64,000 nt of DNA, taken from positions 2,356,001 through 2,420,000 of the forward strand of contig NZ_CP011454.1 of assembly GCF_000695095.2 (NCBI RefSeq), read 5' to 3'. The DNA comes from Gemmatimonas phototrophica. GTDB taxonomy: Bacteria > Gemmatimonadota > Gemmatimonadetes > Gemmatimonadales > Gemmatimonadaceae. Each line of letters begins with the position of its first letter. Position 1 is the first letter of the stretch. Below, piece by piece: positions 1-7,449 of this stretch. The notes under the pieces are model-generated. The model saw only the letters and a program-made list of their open reading frames with translations, did not search any database and had not been told where the DNA came from. The translations under genes were made by a program, and so were the position numbers.

Positions 1-521
1 ACAAGGGCGTGCTGGTTCCGGCGGTCATCGAAGGGGCCATCGCGTTGGCACGCAGCCGCTCGTTGCCCATCGTGGTCGATCCGAAATTCCGGAATTTCTT
101 CGCCTACCGGGGCGCGACCGTCTTCAAACCGAATCGGCGTGAACTGGAGAGTGCCCTCGGCGCGGCGGTGGACCTCGATCACCCCGCGGCGCTGCCGGAA
201 ACGTTCGCGCGGCTGGGCGTCGAACACCTGCTGCTCACGCTTGGCGAACGCGGGATGGCGTTGGTGTCAGCCGACGGCGTCGTGCATCGGGTCCCAACGA
301 CAGCACGCGAGGTGTACGATGTGGTCGGTGCGGGCGACACCGTCACCGCCTATCTGGCCACCATGCTGGCTGCCGGGGCGAACACGCTTGAGGCAGCCAT
401 CGTGGCCAACTACGCCGCAGGGGTGGAAGTCGGCAAACTCGGCGCCGCCACGGTGTCCCCGGACGAAGTACTCGAAGCCTATGATGCGCATCATGCGGAT
501 GGGGCTTTGTTGTCCGCCTAG
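1..521 (+). CDS. D-glycero-beta-D-manno-heptose-7-phosphate kinase (RfaE1/HldE kinase domain), 5' partial
   Basis: The reading frame is open at the left edge (first full codon at 3), so the N-terminus lies outside the window; about 172 residues are visible. The segment has the PfkB/ribokinase fold signatures: a VVDPK strand, FKPNRRE, and the catalytic GAGDT motif in VYDVVGAGDT. The tail VGKLGAATVSP is typical of the RfaE heptose kinases rather than of fructokinases. The enzyme would phosphorylate heptose-7-phosphate at C1 for ADP-heptose synthesis. The protein ends after the kinase domain, with no adenylyltransferase domain, so the two HldE activities are probably encoded separately. A gmhA-type isomerase for the preceding step lies about 6 kb away at 6837-7424 on the other strand. 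Confidence 0.82.
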   Translation, partial: KGVLVPAVIEGAIALARSRSLPIVVDPKFRNFFAYRGATVFKPNRRELESALGAAVDLDHPAALPETFARLGVEHLLLTLGERGMALVSADGVVHRVPTTAREVYDVVGAGDTVTAYLATMLAAGANTLEAAIVANYAAGVEVGKLGAATVSPDEVLEAYDAHHADGALLSA

Positions 522-542
522 CGACAACGGGGGGCGAAAGGG

Positions 543-554
543 ACTGGCGCCAGT
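543..554. repeat. 12-bp perfect palindrome upstream of the tRNA genes
   Basis: ACTGGCGCCAGT is a perfect palindrome in the spacer between the kinase gene and the first tRNA. A second near-palindrome, GGTCACATGACC, lies at 597-608 just before the tRNA 5' end. No function can be assigned. No good -35/-10 pair was found for this tRNA. Confidence 0.5.
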
Positions 555-613
555 GCGCCCATCGCCCGAAACTACAGTGGTGCAGTGAACGGTCGTGGTC
601 ACATGACCGGTAC

Positions 614-687
614 GGTCCGGTAGCTTAGTCGGTTAAAGCAGTCGACTCATAATCGATCGATCGTGGGTTCAAGTCCCACCCGGACCA
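614..687 (+). tRNA. tRNA with CAT anticodon (elongator Met, or Ile2 after lysidine modification)
   Basis: A full cloverleaf can be folded. The acceptor stem is 7 bp (614-620 with 680-686) with discriminator A687. The D arm starts at 623. The anticodon stem is 641-645/653-657 with loop CTCATAA and anticodon CAT at 648-650. The T arm contains GGTTCAAGTCC. The first acceptor pair is G-C and the anticodon stem lacks the three G-C pairs of initiators, so it is not tRNA-fMet. The loop matches both elongator tRNA-Met and the tRNA-Ile that reads AUA after lysidine modification; the sequence alone does not separate them. CCA is not encoded (A is followed by TTC), consistent with dependence on the cca gene at 4802-6076. 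Confidence 0.93.
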
Positions 688-689
688 TT

Positions 690-724
690 CGCGCCCCGAC
701 CCCAGCGGTTGGGGCGCGTTTTTT
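690..724 (+). terminator. Intrinsic terminator after tRNA (CAT)
   Basis: CGCGCCCC (690-697) pairs with GGGGCGCG (711-718), extended inward by GACC/GGTT to about 12 bp. A run of six T follows at 719-724. It begins three bases after the tRNA and is a textbook rho-independent terminator. Confidence 0.9.
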
Positions 725-745
725 CTCTGTTTTGCGGGCGGGGGC

Positions 746-774
746 TTCCCACACCCGAGTTGCACCGTTACGTT
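746..774 (+). promoter_or_regulatory. Candidate promoter for tRNA-Val
   Basis: TTCCCA (746-751), 17-bp spacer, TACGTT (769-774). The terminator at 690-724 separates the two tRNAs, so tRNA-Val needs its own promoter. The implied start, near 781, leaves a leader of about 39 nt. The -10 fits the TANNTT pattern seen upstream of other genes in this window. Prediction by eye only. Confidence 0.3.
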
Positions 775-818
775 TTCGATCCGTCAGGTGCTGGTCGCCT
801 GCGGCGAAACATGGTGTC

Positions 819-892
819 GGGCGCGTAGCTCAGCTGGTTAGAGCGCTGCTTTCACACAGCAGAGGTCCGGGGTTCGAGTCCCTGCGCGCCCA
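819..892 (+). tRNA. tRNA-Val (CAC)
   Basis: The acceptor stem GGGCGCG (819-825) pairs with CGCGCCC (885-891), with discriminator A892. The anticodon stem CTGCT (846-850) pairs with AGCAG (858-862). The loop TTCACAC gives anticodon CAC at 853-855, reading GUG. D and T arms are canonical. CCA is not encoded. Confidence 0.95.
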
Positions 893-898
893 TACGGA

Positions 899-928
899 AC
901 GGCCGGTGATCTGACGATCACCGGCCGT
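899..928. terminator. Hairpin terminator between tRNA-Val (+) and hflX (-)
   Basis: A perfect 13-bp stem, ACGGCCGGTGATC (899-911) with GATCACCGGCCGT (916-928), and a 4-nt loop TGAC. It starts 7 nt after tRNA-Val and lies 33 nt beyond the hflX stop codon, so it probably serves both converging units. The T run on the plus side is short (TTTGCGTT). Confidence 0.75.
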
Positions 929-960
929 TTGCGTTGTGCCCACCAGCAAGCCCGCGCGAT

Positions 961-2163
961 TTATGGCAACGGGACAGCAGCGACGTTAGGGGACGTGGAA
1001 CGCGTGACCCCCTGCGTAACGATGACCCGCACCCCGGACTGCCGAAGCCGTCCAATCGTGCGTTCGTCGAGCCGCGCGCGAAGCACGATGACATCGTCGT
1101 CGGCGCGCTGATCCAGCACCTCTCCATCCCGATGCACTTCGGCGATCAGTCGCCCATTGGCGGCCGGGATATGGACCTCGAGAATGGGGCGCTGATTGCG
1201 CATGCTGTGCAACAACGTCGCCTTGAGGCCGTCGAGCCCACCCGGCTCCAGGGCAGACACGAACAGCGAATTCGGCATCAGATTGGCCACGCGCTCGCGA
1301 ACCGACGAGGCATCCTCGGCGGATATCGCATCCATCTTGTTCATCACGTAGGTGAGTGGTCGCTCGGACAATCCCAGGTCATTCAGGACGCCGTCCACGA
1401 CGTCACGTTGTTCCTCCCACGCCGGATGACTGGAGTCGATCACGTGCAACAGCAGATCCGCTTCGCGAGCTTCTGAAAGTGTGGCCCGGAATGATGCCAC
1501 CAGATGGTGAGGCAACTTGCGAATGAAACCCACGGTATCCGTCAACAACACCGTATAGCCATCACCGACTTCCACTTCACGCGTCAATGGATCGAGCGTG
1601 GCAAACAGTCGATCTTCGACAAACACATCGGAATCGTTGGCCATGCTGCGCAGGATGGACGATTTCCCGGCGTTGGTGTACCCGACCAGCGCCACCCGGA
1701 AATGAGTGTGCCGCCCCTGGCGCTGCACCTCGCGCGCCCGCTCGACGTCGGCCAGTCGTTCTTTGAGAATGCGGATGCGATGCTGAATGAGTCGGCGATC
1801 CGTTTCCAGCTGCGTTTCACCTGGACCACGCATACCGATACCACCTCGCATCTTCTCAAGGTGGGTCCACATCCGCGTGAGGCGAGGCAACAGGTACTCC
1901 AGCTGCGCCAACTCCACCTGCATTCTCGCTTCGTTCGAGCGGGCCCGCGTGGCAAAGATGTCGAGAATGAGCTCGGCACGATCCATCACGCGCGTATTGA
2001 CGATCAACTCGACATTCTTTCCCTGTGCCGGGGACAGCTCGTCATCGAAGATGACCAGGGTCGCGCCCAGTTCCTTGATGCGCTCCTTGAGTTCCTCGAC
2101 CTTGCCGCTGCCGAGGTACGTGCCCGGATGCGGTCGATCAAGTTGCTGCGTGAGCGTACCCAC
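961..2163 (-). CDS. hflX: GTPase HflX (N-terminus probably extends to about 2310)
   Basis: HflX is a ribosome-associated GTPase that splits stalled or hibernating 70S particles. From the GTG at 2163 the protein has 400 residues: GPGE hinge (residues 113-116), Walker A GYTNAGKS (161-168), then the DTVGFI and NKMD GTPase motifs. The frame stays open upstream to the stop at 2362-2364. The extra codons encode a typical HflX N-domain start, including ERAILVSAPF and EHLQELARLADTAGAQVVG. That stretch has no ATG, GTG or TTG, so a rare start is likely: ATC at 2310 or ATT at 2316, just after an AGG. 2163 is given as the nearest conventional start. It is last in an operon behind rarA and a lipoprotein gene. 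Confidence 0.93.
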   Translation of the reverse strand: MGTLTQQLDRPHPGTYLGSGKVEELKERIKELGATLVIFDDELSPAQGKNVELIVNTRVMDRAELILDIFATRARSNEARMQVELAQLEYLLPRLTRMWTHLEKMRGGIGMRGPGETQLETDRRLIQHRIRILKERLADVERAREVQRQGRHTHFRVALVGYTNAGKSSILRSMANDSDVFVEDRLFATLDPLTREVEVGDGYTVLLTDTVGFIRKLPHHLVASFRATLSEAREADLLLHVIDSSHPAWEEQRDVVDGVLNDLGLSERPLTYVMNKMDAISAEDASSVRERVANLMPNSLFVSALEPGGLDGLKATLLHSMRNQRPILEVHIPAANGRLIAEVHRDGEVLDQRADDDVIVLRARLDERTIGRLRQSGVRVIVTQGVTRSTSPNVAAVPLP

Positions 2164-2361
2164 GACCTGTGCCCCCGCCGTGTCGGCCAGACGCGCCAGT
2201 TCCTGAAGGTGCTCATCGACAAAATGCTTCGCTGAGCTCCGCTTGAACGGCGCACTGACCAGAATGGCCCGTTCGACGGGCAGCGTGAGATTGATTGGCT
2301 CGCGACTGATGAGAATCGACCTGCGTTGAATGTCTCGAAAATGCCGTAAATGGCGGCGGGA

Positions 2362-2847
2362 CTATTTCGCGCCCGCCACGGAGGAGTAGCGTCCCGTTTG
2401 ATCATACGGACGGGTGAAGTTGCCGAGCGGCGTGGCGACCGTAAAATCGCCACGTACCCGGTAGTTCACCGTGCCCGATTGAATCAGGGCGCGTCCGGCA
2501 GCCCCAAGACCGGCATACGTGAACCGGATCGGCAGTTTGACCAGCGAGGAATCCTTCTCGGGGACCACAAAGCGACTGTCGAGCGCCCCTTCTCCCAGTT
2601 TGATCGAATCGACGTCCACCTGATAGGTCATCTTGAGGGCGTCGAGTTTGTATCCGTTGGGATTATAGACCGACAGCACGACATCCACGCTGCCGCCCGA
2701 GAGCCCGAGGCCGGTGATGTTGAACTCCCGCAACCTCACATCCGGCTCCTTGAATGTCGCCCGCCCAAGAGCGGCACAGCCAACAGCGCCGGTGGCGACG
2801 ACAGCCACTACCACGGCGGTCACCATTCGTTTCATGCGCATGCTCAC
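2362..2847 (-). CDS. LEA type 2 family lipoprotein
   Basis: About 161 residues. The N-terminus MRMKRMVTAVVVAVVATGAVGC is a lipoprotein signal peptide with the lipobox cysteine near residue 24. The mature part (RLREFNITGLGLSGGSVDVVLSVYNPNGYKLDALKMTY...) has the single beta-sandwich pattern of LEA-14/WHy-type proteins, including the hallmark NPN motif. These are membrane-anchored proteins of uncertain function, often linked to stress or envelope. The GTG start at 2847 overlaps the rarA stop (GTGA) and has GGAG 7 nt upstream; an ATG at 2841 is an alternative. The stop is in the same frame as the hflX upstream extension. Confidence 0.75.
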   Translation of the reverse strand: MSMRMKRMVTAVVVAVVATGAVGCAALGRATFKEPDVRLREFNITGLGLSGGSVDVVLSVYNPNGYKLDALKMTYQVDVDSIKLGEGALDSRFVVPEKDSSLVKLPIRFTYAGLGAAGRALIQSGTVNYRVRGDFTVATPLGNFTRPYDQTGRYSSVAGAK

Positions 2848-4265
2848 GCGTTTTCTCCAGAGGTTGTCGTTGGGGTCTGACCGTCGGCGGTCGCTGCTGA
2901 ACTGTTCGTACCCGAGGATGCCACCGGTGGTCCCCCGCGTTCTGCCCACCACGCCAACCGCTGCGCGATGCGCTTCTCCTCCCCGAACGGACCGGGGTGA
3001 TAATACGTTTGCCCCTCCAGCTGATCCGGCAGGTAGGCCTGCGCCACGAAGGCACCCGGGAAATCGTGTGGATACTGATACGGCACACGCCGTGCCTCAT
3101 CGGCGCGCAGGTGCATTTCCGAATTCAGCAGGTGGGCCGGGACTGGTACCGCGGGCGTGCCCTGCGCCGCCTGTTGCGCGGCCTGCCACGCCAGATAGAG
3201 CCGATTGGATTTCGGGGCGGTTGCGCAGTAGACCGTCGCCTGAGCGACCGCGCGCTCCCCTTCAGCAGGGCCAAGGCGACGGTAGGCCTCCCAGGAGGCC
3301 ATCACCACCGGAAGGGCTTCGGGATCGGCGAGGCCGATGTCTTCGGTAGCGATGGCGGCCAGCCGTCGCAGGAAGATCTGCGCGTCTTCACCGGCCAACA
3401 GTGCCCTGGCCAGCCAGTACAGGGCCGCATGCGGCTCCGAGCCTCGGCAGGACTTATGAAAGGCCGAAAGGATGGCATGGCGATCGATGTCCACGCGATC
3501 GTAGGCGACGACGCGTAGCCCCATGGCGGCGGATAGGGCCTCGATGGTGATGGCCGCCCCATCCGCCAACGTCGTCGCGACCGCTTCCAGTGCACCAAGG
3601 GCCCGGCGGGCGTCGCCATCACTTTGCTCACCGAGCCAGCGAACGGTATCCGGGTGCGCCTGCAACGCGCGCGCGCCAAGCCCCCTGGCCGCATCGGTCA
3701 TCGCTCTCACGACCACCTGCACGACATCCTCGGTCACCAGTGGGCGGAGCGCGTAGACCCGACAGCGGGAGAGGAGTGCACCCACCACCGCAAATGCCGG
3801 CACTTCGGTGGTTGCTCCACAGAGCGAAATCACTCCACTCTCCACATGCGGCAACAACGCATCCTGCTGCGATTTCGCCCAACGATGGATTTCGTCCACG
3901 ACCACAAGGGTGCGACGCCCGTCAAAGTTCAGGCGCCGCTCAGCATCCGCCACGATCTCACGCAGTCGCGGGATCCCATCCGTCACCGCATTCAGAATCA
4001 CGACGGTCTGTTGCGTATAGCGCCCAATCAGACTGGCGATGGTGGTCTTTCCCGTTCCGCTCGGGCCGGTGAGAATCACACTGCCAATGGTGCCGTTCCG
4101 AATGGCATCCCCCAGCGGACGGCCCGGGGCCAGCAAATGCTGCTGCCCCACCACGTCCTCAAGCCGATCCGGGCGCAGGCGCGCGGCCAATGGTTCGGCC
4201 TTGCCGGCACCGCCAAAGAGAGACGGCCCCTCACCCTCACTGCCCTTCCCCGCGCCTTTGCTCAT
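2844..4265 (-). CDS. rarA: Replication-associated recombination protein RarA (MgsA), AAA+ ATPase
   Basis: 473 residues. A clamp-loader-like AAA+ ATPase acting at stalled replication forks. Walker A is GPSGTGKT (residues 67-74; GPPGTGKT in most relatives). Walker B is VVVDEIHRW (about 121-129), followed by KSQQDALLPHVESG. The sensor-1 strand is GATTEV (150-155), where relatives read GATTEN. The C-terminal tetramerisation region includes HKSCRGSEPHAALYWLARALLAGED and a terminal YQYPHDFPGAFVAQAYLPD. The ATG overlaps the stop of the upstream unknown gene (ATGA), and the stop overlaps the downstream lipoprotein start, so the three are translationally coupled. Confidence 0.93.
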   Translation of the reverse strand: MSKGAGKGSEGEGPSLFGGAGKAEPLAARLRPDRLEDVVGQQHLLAPGRPLGDAIRNGTIGSVILTGPSGTGKTTIASLIGRYTQQTVVILNAVTDGIPRLREIVADAERRLNFDGRRTLVVVDEIHRWAKSQQDALLPHVESGVISLCGATTEVPAFAVVGALLSRCRVYALRPLVTEDVVQVVVRAMTDAARGLGARALQAHPDTVRWLGEQSDGDARRALGALEAVATTLADGAAITIEALSAAMGLRVVAYDRVDIDRHAILSAFHKSCRGSEPHAALYWLARALLAGEDAQIFLRRLAAIATEDIGLADPEALPVVMASWEAYRRLGPAEGERAVAQATVYCATAPKSNRLYLAWQAAQQAAQGTPAVPVPAHLLNSEMHLRADEARRVPYQYPHDFPGAFVAQAYLPDQLEGQTYYHPGPFGEEKRIAQRLAWWAERGGPPVASSGTNSSAATADGQTPTTTSGENA

Positions 4266-4792
4266 ACGGTGACTTCCGCGAGGCCCAGCCGCTCGGCCGC
4301 CGTTTGCAAGGCCTGCTCAAGCTGGGATTCTGGACGCAAGGTACTACGTGATGGGATCCACGTGGGCCGTGGCGGGACCTCCCGCTCTACGAGGCCCAGC
4401 CCATCCAACAGGAAGCCCCATCGATCCGTTCGCGCGTAAATCACCAGCAGCATTTCCGGGGTCAGCGACAGCTGATCGTTCCCGGTACCCACCGTGAGTT
4501 CAACGCCACCATAAGCCGACAACGGGAGGCGCAGACGGCCCATGGTTTCGCGGACATCGGGAAGCGCGAGCAGCGATCCCGTCCAGGTCCGCGCCGTGCG
4601 AACATCGTGCAGGCGAACATCGACCGCCGGATCGAGATAGGCGCTGAGCGCATGCCACAAATCCACCACGCGCTCCGAGGAGGCCCCGACCTTCGTCGTG
4701 GTGAAACCCTCGTGCGACGTCATCACAAACCAATCGGTCGCGTCCCGAAAACGATGTCGGCCCGCCTGGGCGAGACTGGTGAGTTCACTCAT
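4262..4792 (-). CDS. Conserved-looking protein of unknown function between cca and rarA
   Basis: 176 residues, not recognised. It is soluble, with no signal peptide or membrane segment. The N-terminal third is rich in aromatic and charged residues (HRFRDATDWFVMTSHEGFTT). The middle is beta-rich (VELTVGTGNDQLSLTPEMLLVIYARTD), and the C-terminus is a probable helix (SQLEQALQTAAERLGLAEV). It starts 9 nt after cca and overlaps rarA by ATGA, so it is expressed with both. Codon usage looks like that of its neighbours. Function cannot be assigned; tRNA or fork-repair association is suggested only by position. Confidence 0.75.
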   Translation of the reverse strand: MSELTSLAQAGRHRFRDATDWFVMTSHEGFTTTKVGASSERVVDLWHALSAYLDPAVDVRLHDVRTARTWTGSLLALPDVRETMGRLRLPLSAYGGVELTVGTGNDQLSLTPEMLLVIYARTDRWGFLLDGLGLVEREVPPRPTWIPSRSTLRPESQLEQALQTAAERLGLAEVTV

Positions 4793-4801
4793 GGCGACGC
4801 G

Positions 4802-6076
4802 TTACGCGGGGTGTGCGGCGAGCGACAGCAGTGTCTCCCGCGTATTGCACGCGGGATCGTCAATGACCGCATCCAGCAAACGCTGCAGCGTCTGCCCAAG
4901 ATGCGGACCGGCCGCGATTCCTGCGCGTCGGAGGTCATCACCATCCACCGCCAGATCCGCCACCTCGATAGCCTCGTTGAACGCGATCCGCAGGAGCTGT
5001 CGATACAACGCACGCACGGTGCGGGGCTCCACCCGTCGGTCGTCGGTTGCCCAGCGCGCCGCGCACAGACGCAGAAAGGCTGCAACCCGCAGTCGCCCCA
5101 CGGCCGCTGCCAGACGGCGCAGATCGGCGCCGGACGGCGCGGATCCTGACGCCAACTGGTCGCCAAGCGAAGCACCAAAACGCGCATACCGGTCAACGAG
5201 CACCGACACCGTGGTGATGTCCTGATTGGAAAAGCGCAACGCCCGCATGGCCTGCTCCGCCGCCTTTCCATCGTGACCGCTAAAGAGCGCGGCAAACCGC
5301 AGCGGCTTCCGTAACGGTCTCGTGGAGAGCCCCGGCACCGGCAAGGCATCGACCGCGCGCAACAGGCTGTCTGGCGCGTCGGCGAGGGTGGGCACCAGCG
5401 AGGCAAAAGCGCCGCTCTCCCGCCAGCGGGCCAACGCGTCGGAAGGGCGCACCACCTGTTCCATGGTTTTGTCCAGTTCCTGCTTGACCCGTTCCGGAGA
5501 CAACCGGGTGAGGAACGGTGCGCTGGCGACAATGGCCAACCACGTCGCCTCCTCAATCGCGAAATCAAAACGTGCGGCAAAGCGGATCGCCCGTAATGCA
5601 CGCAGGCGGTCTTCGCGCATGCGTGCGTCGGCGTTCCCGACGGCGCGGACCACCCCTCGCTGCAGATCGGCCTGCCCCTCAAAGGGATCACGCAGGACCC
5701 GGGCAATGGGGTCGTAGGCAATCGCATTGATGGTGAAATCACGCCGCGCGAGATCTTCATCAAGGGAGGCCCCAAACTCCACTTCTGCATGGCGGCCGTC
5801 GGTGCGAACATCATGCCTGAACGTGGTGACCTCGTGCATGCGCCCATCCCGATCGAGCACGCCGATGGTGCCGAACTCAATACCGACGGGCACCGTCCGC
5901 TTGAACAGGCGACGGACCTCCGGCGGCGTGGCCGATGTGGCCAGATCCCAGTCCAGGTGCGCCAGCCCCAAGAGCGCATCGCGCACGGCACCGCCAACAC
6001 ACCACGCCTCAAAGCCCGCGTTCTGCAACGTCCGCGCGACTTCAATGACCTGGCCCGGTGGCCGCAAGGCGGGCAC
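4802..6076 (-). CDS. cca: CCA tRNA nucleotidyltransferase / poly(A) polymerase family
   Basis: 424 residues, class II nucleotidyltransferase. The head domain shows CVGGAVRD (residues 26-33) and the metal-binding DWDLAT (42-47, D42 and D44), then RRDFTINAIAYD and RMREDRLRALRAIRFAARFDF of the neck. The C-terminal body is less conserved. It adds or repairs the 3' CCA of tRNAs, and neither tRNA in this window encodes CCA. The start is a GTG at 6076 with a weak upstream AGG. The upstream SDR stop is 11 nt away, so it is cotranscribed. Some family members are poly(A) polymerases, and the motifs do not fully exclude that. Confidence 0.9.
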   Translation of the reverse strand: MPALRPPGQVIEVARTLQNAGFEAWCVGGAVRDALLGLAHLDWDLATSATPPEVRRLFKRTVPVGIEFGTIGVLDRDGRMHEVTTFRHDVRTDGRHAEVEFGASLDEDLARRDFTINAIAYDPIARVLRDPFEGQADLQRGVVRAVGNADARMREDRLRALRAIRFAARFDFAIEEATWLAIVASAPFLTRLSPERVKQELDKTMEQVVRPSDALARWRESGAFASLVPTLADAPDSLLRAVDALPVPGLSTRPLRKPLRFAALFSGHDGKAAEQAMRALRFSNQDITTVSVLVDRYARFGASLGDQLASGSAPSGADLRRLAAAVGRLRVAAFLRLCAARWATDDRRVEPRTVRALYRQLLRIAFNEAIEVADLAVDGDDLRRAGIAAGPHLGQTLQRLLDAVIDDPACNTRETLLSLAAHPA

Positions 6077-6087
6077 CTGGAGGGGGG

Positions 6088-6840
6088 TTATCCGCAGAGC
6101 ACGCTCCCGCCATTCACGTTCAGAATTTCGCCCGTGACATGCCGCGCCAGCGGACTGGCGAGGAACAGGACCGGTCCGGCAATGTCCATGGGGCTCGCCA
6201 CACGTCCCAGCGGGATATTGGCTTCAATTCGACCACGATCGGCCGCGAAGGGGCGGATGACGGCTTCCGTATCCACCCACCCGGGGGCGACGCTGTTCAC
6301 CGTGATATCATGCGAACCCAGTTCCACCGCCAGCGATTTCACGAACGAAATCATCGCCCCCTTGGAGGCGGCATAATCGGCATGCCCGGCTTCGCCGCGC
6401 TGACCCGCAGTACTGGAGATGAACACCAGCCGTCCACCATTCGGCATGTGCCGCACAGCCGCTCGAGCGCCGAAGAACATGCCGTCGAGATTGGTGGCCA
6501 GCGTGTGGTGCCATCGCTCATCATCGAGCGCACTCACCGGCACGGGTACGTCTGGCCAGACCCCGGAGTTGCCAACGAAGATATCCACGTGACCGAAGTG
6601 CTCCACAGCCATCGCCACGAACGCATCATTGGCTTCGCGTGTAGCCAGATCGCCTTTGTACGCAAAGGCCTGTACGCCCATGTCCGTCAGTTCCCGGACA
6701 AGCGCCTGTGCTTCTTCGTCTCGGGACCGATACGCAATCCCCACATCCACACCAGCCTGAGCCAGCAGCCGCGCACAGGCCGCGCCGATACCGCGAGCCC
6801 CACCCGTCACCAGCGCTTTCTTCCCAGTGAGATTGATCAT
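6088..6840 (-). CDS. SDR family NAD(P)-dependent oxidoreductase (FabG-like)
   Basis: 250 residues, classical short-chain dehydrogenase. Cofactor motif TGGARGIG (residues 12-19), structural N117, and catalytic Ser142/143, Tyr156 and Lys160 in YAASK. The usual NAG motif reads NSG (91-93). The C-terminus ILNVNGGSVLCG resembles 3-oxoacyl-ACP reductases, but family members act on many sugars and alcohols, so the substrate is open. The ATG overlaps the stop of the sugar isomerase gene (ATGA) and cca follows after 11 nt. The coupling with a heptose-type isomerase makes a sugar-modifying role worth considering (inference). Confidence 0.85.
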   Translation of the reverse strand: MINLTGKKALVTGGARGIGAACARLLAQAGVDVGIAYRSRDEEAQALVRELTDMGVQAFAYKGDLATREANDAFVAMAVEHFGHVDIFVGNSGVWPDVPVPVSALDDERWHHTLATNLDGMFFGARAAVRHMPNGGRLVFISSTAGQRGEAGHADYAASKGAMISFVKSLAVELGSHDITVNSVAPGWVDTEAVIRPFAADRGRIEANIPLGRVASPMDIAGPVLFLASPLARHVTGEILNVNGGSVLCG

Positions 6841-7424
6841 AGCGTCGCCTCGATGGCATCACAGATGGCGTGCTGAATGCACAGGTGAATTTCCTGCGCC
6901 CGGTCGGTCCGCGAGGTTGGAACCACTAGACATAAATCCGCCCGGTCCTTGAGCGCGCCGCCATCCTTGGCACTCAAGGCCAGCACAGGAATGCCCTTGG
7001 CGCGCGCAGCATCCGCCGCCAGCAAGACGTTCGGGGAATTGCCGCTGGTGGAATGGATGATGAGGAGATCCCCCGCCTTCCCGATGGCCTCGATCTGTCG
7101 TTCGAAGATATGATCGAATCCGAAGTCGTTGCCGGTCGCCGTGATCAACGACGTGTCTGTGGTGAGCGCGATGGCGGGATACGCCCGACGGTTACGCATG
7201 TATCGCACCACGTACTCCGTGGCCATATGCTGCGCGTCAGCCGCCGAGCCGCCGTTGCCGCAGAACAGGAGCGTCCCCCCTCGGGACACGGTGTCCTGCA
7301 CCATGCGCAGCGCCTGGCCAATTTCCTGTTCCAGCTGAGCGGCAGCACGTTCCGCGGTGGTGGCCAATTCACGGAGAGCGCCCAGCAAGGGCGCCACGGC
7401 GGGGGAAGTTTCGCGGGTCATCAT
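6837..7424 (-). CDS. gmhA: SIS-domain phosphosugar isomerase, GmhA-like (sedoheptulose-7-phosphate isomerase)
   Basis: 195 residues from the ATG pair at 7424/7421. The frame extends to 7631, but that part is low-complexity Arg-rich shadow sequence antisense to nothing conserved. It has a SIS-domain phosphosugar site GNGGSAADAQHMATE (residues 56-70), SLITATGNDFGFDHIFERQIEA and IIHSTSGNSPNVL, the pattern of GmhA/LpcA. GmhA converts sedoheptulose-7-phosphate to heptose-7-phosphate, the substrate of the kinase encoded at the left edge of the window. DiaA (DnaA regulator) is a close paralogue and cannot be fully excluded. The ribosome-binding site is weak. It overlaps the SDR gene. Confidence 0.85.
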   Translation of the reverse strand: MMTRETSPAVAPLLGALRELATTAERAAAQLEQEIGQALRMVQDTVSRGGTLLFCGNGGSAADAQHMATEYVVRYMRNRRAYPAIALTTDTSLITATGNDFGFDHIFERQIEAIGKAGDLLIIHSTSGNSPNVLLAADAARAKGIPVLALSAKDGGALKDRADLCLVVPTSRTDRAQEIHLCIQHAICDAIEATL

Positions 7425-7449
7425 GATTGGAAGAAAGGACCGGTCAGCC

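Noticed and set aside
614-687. Initiator tRNA-fMet
   Set aside because: G-C first acceptor pair and lack of three consecutive G-C pairs in the anticodon stem exclude the initiator.
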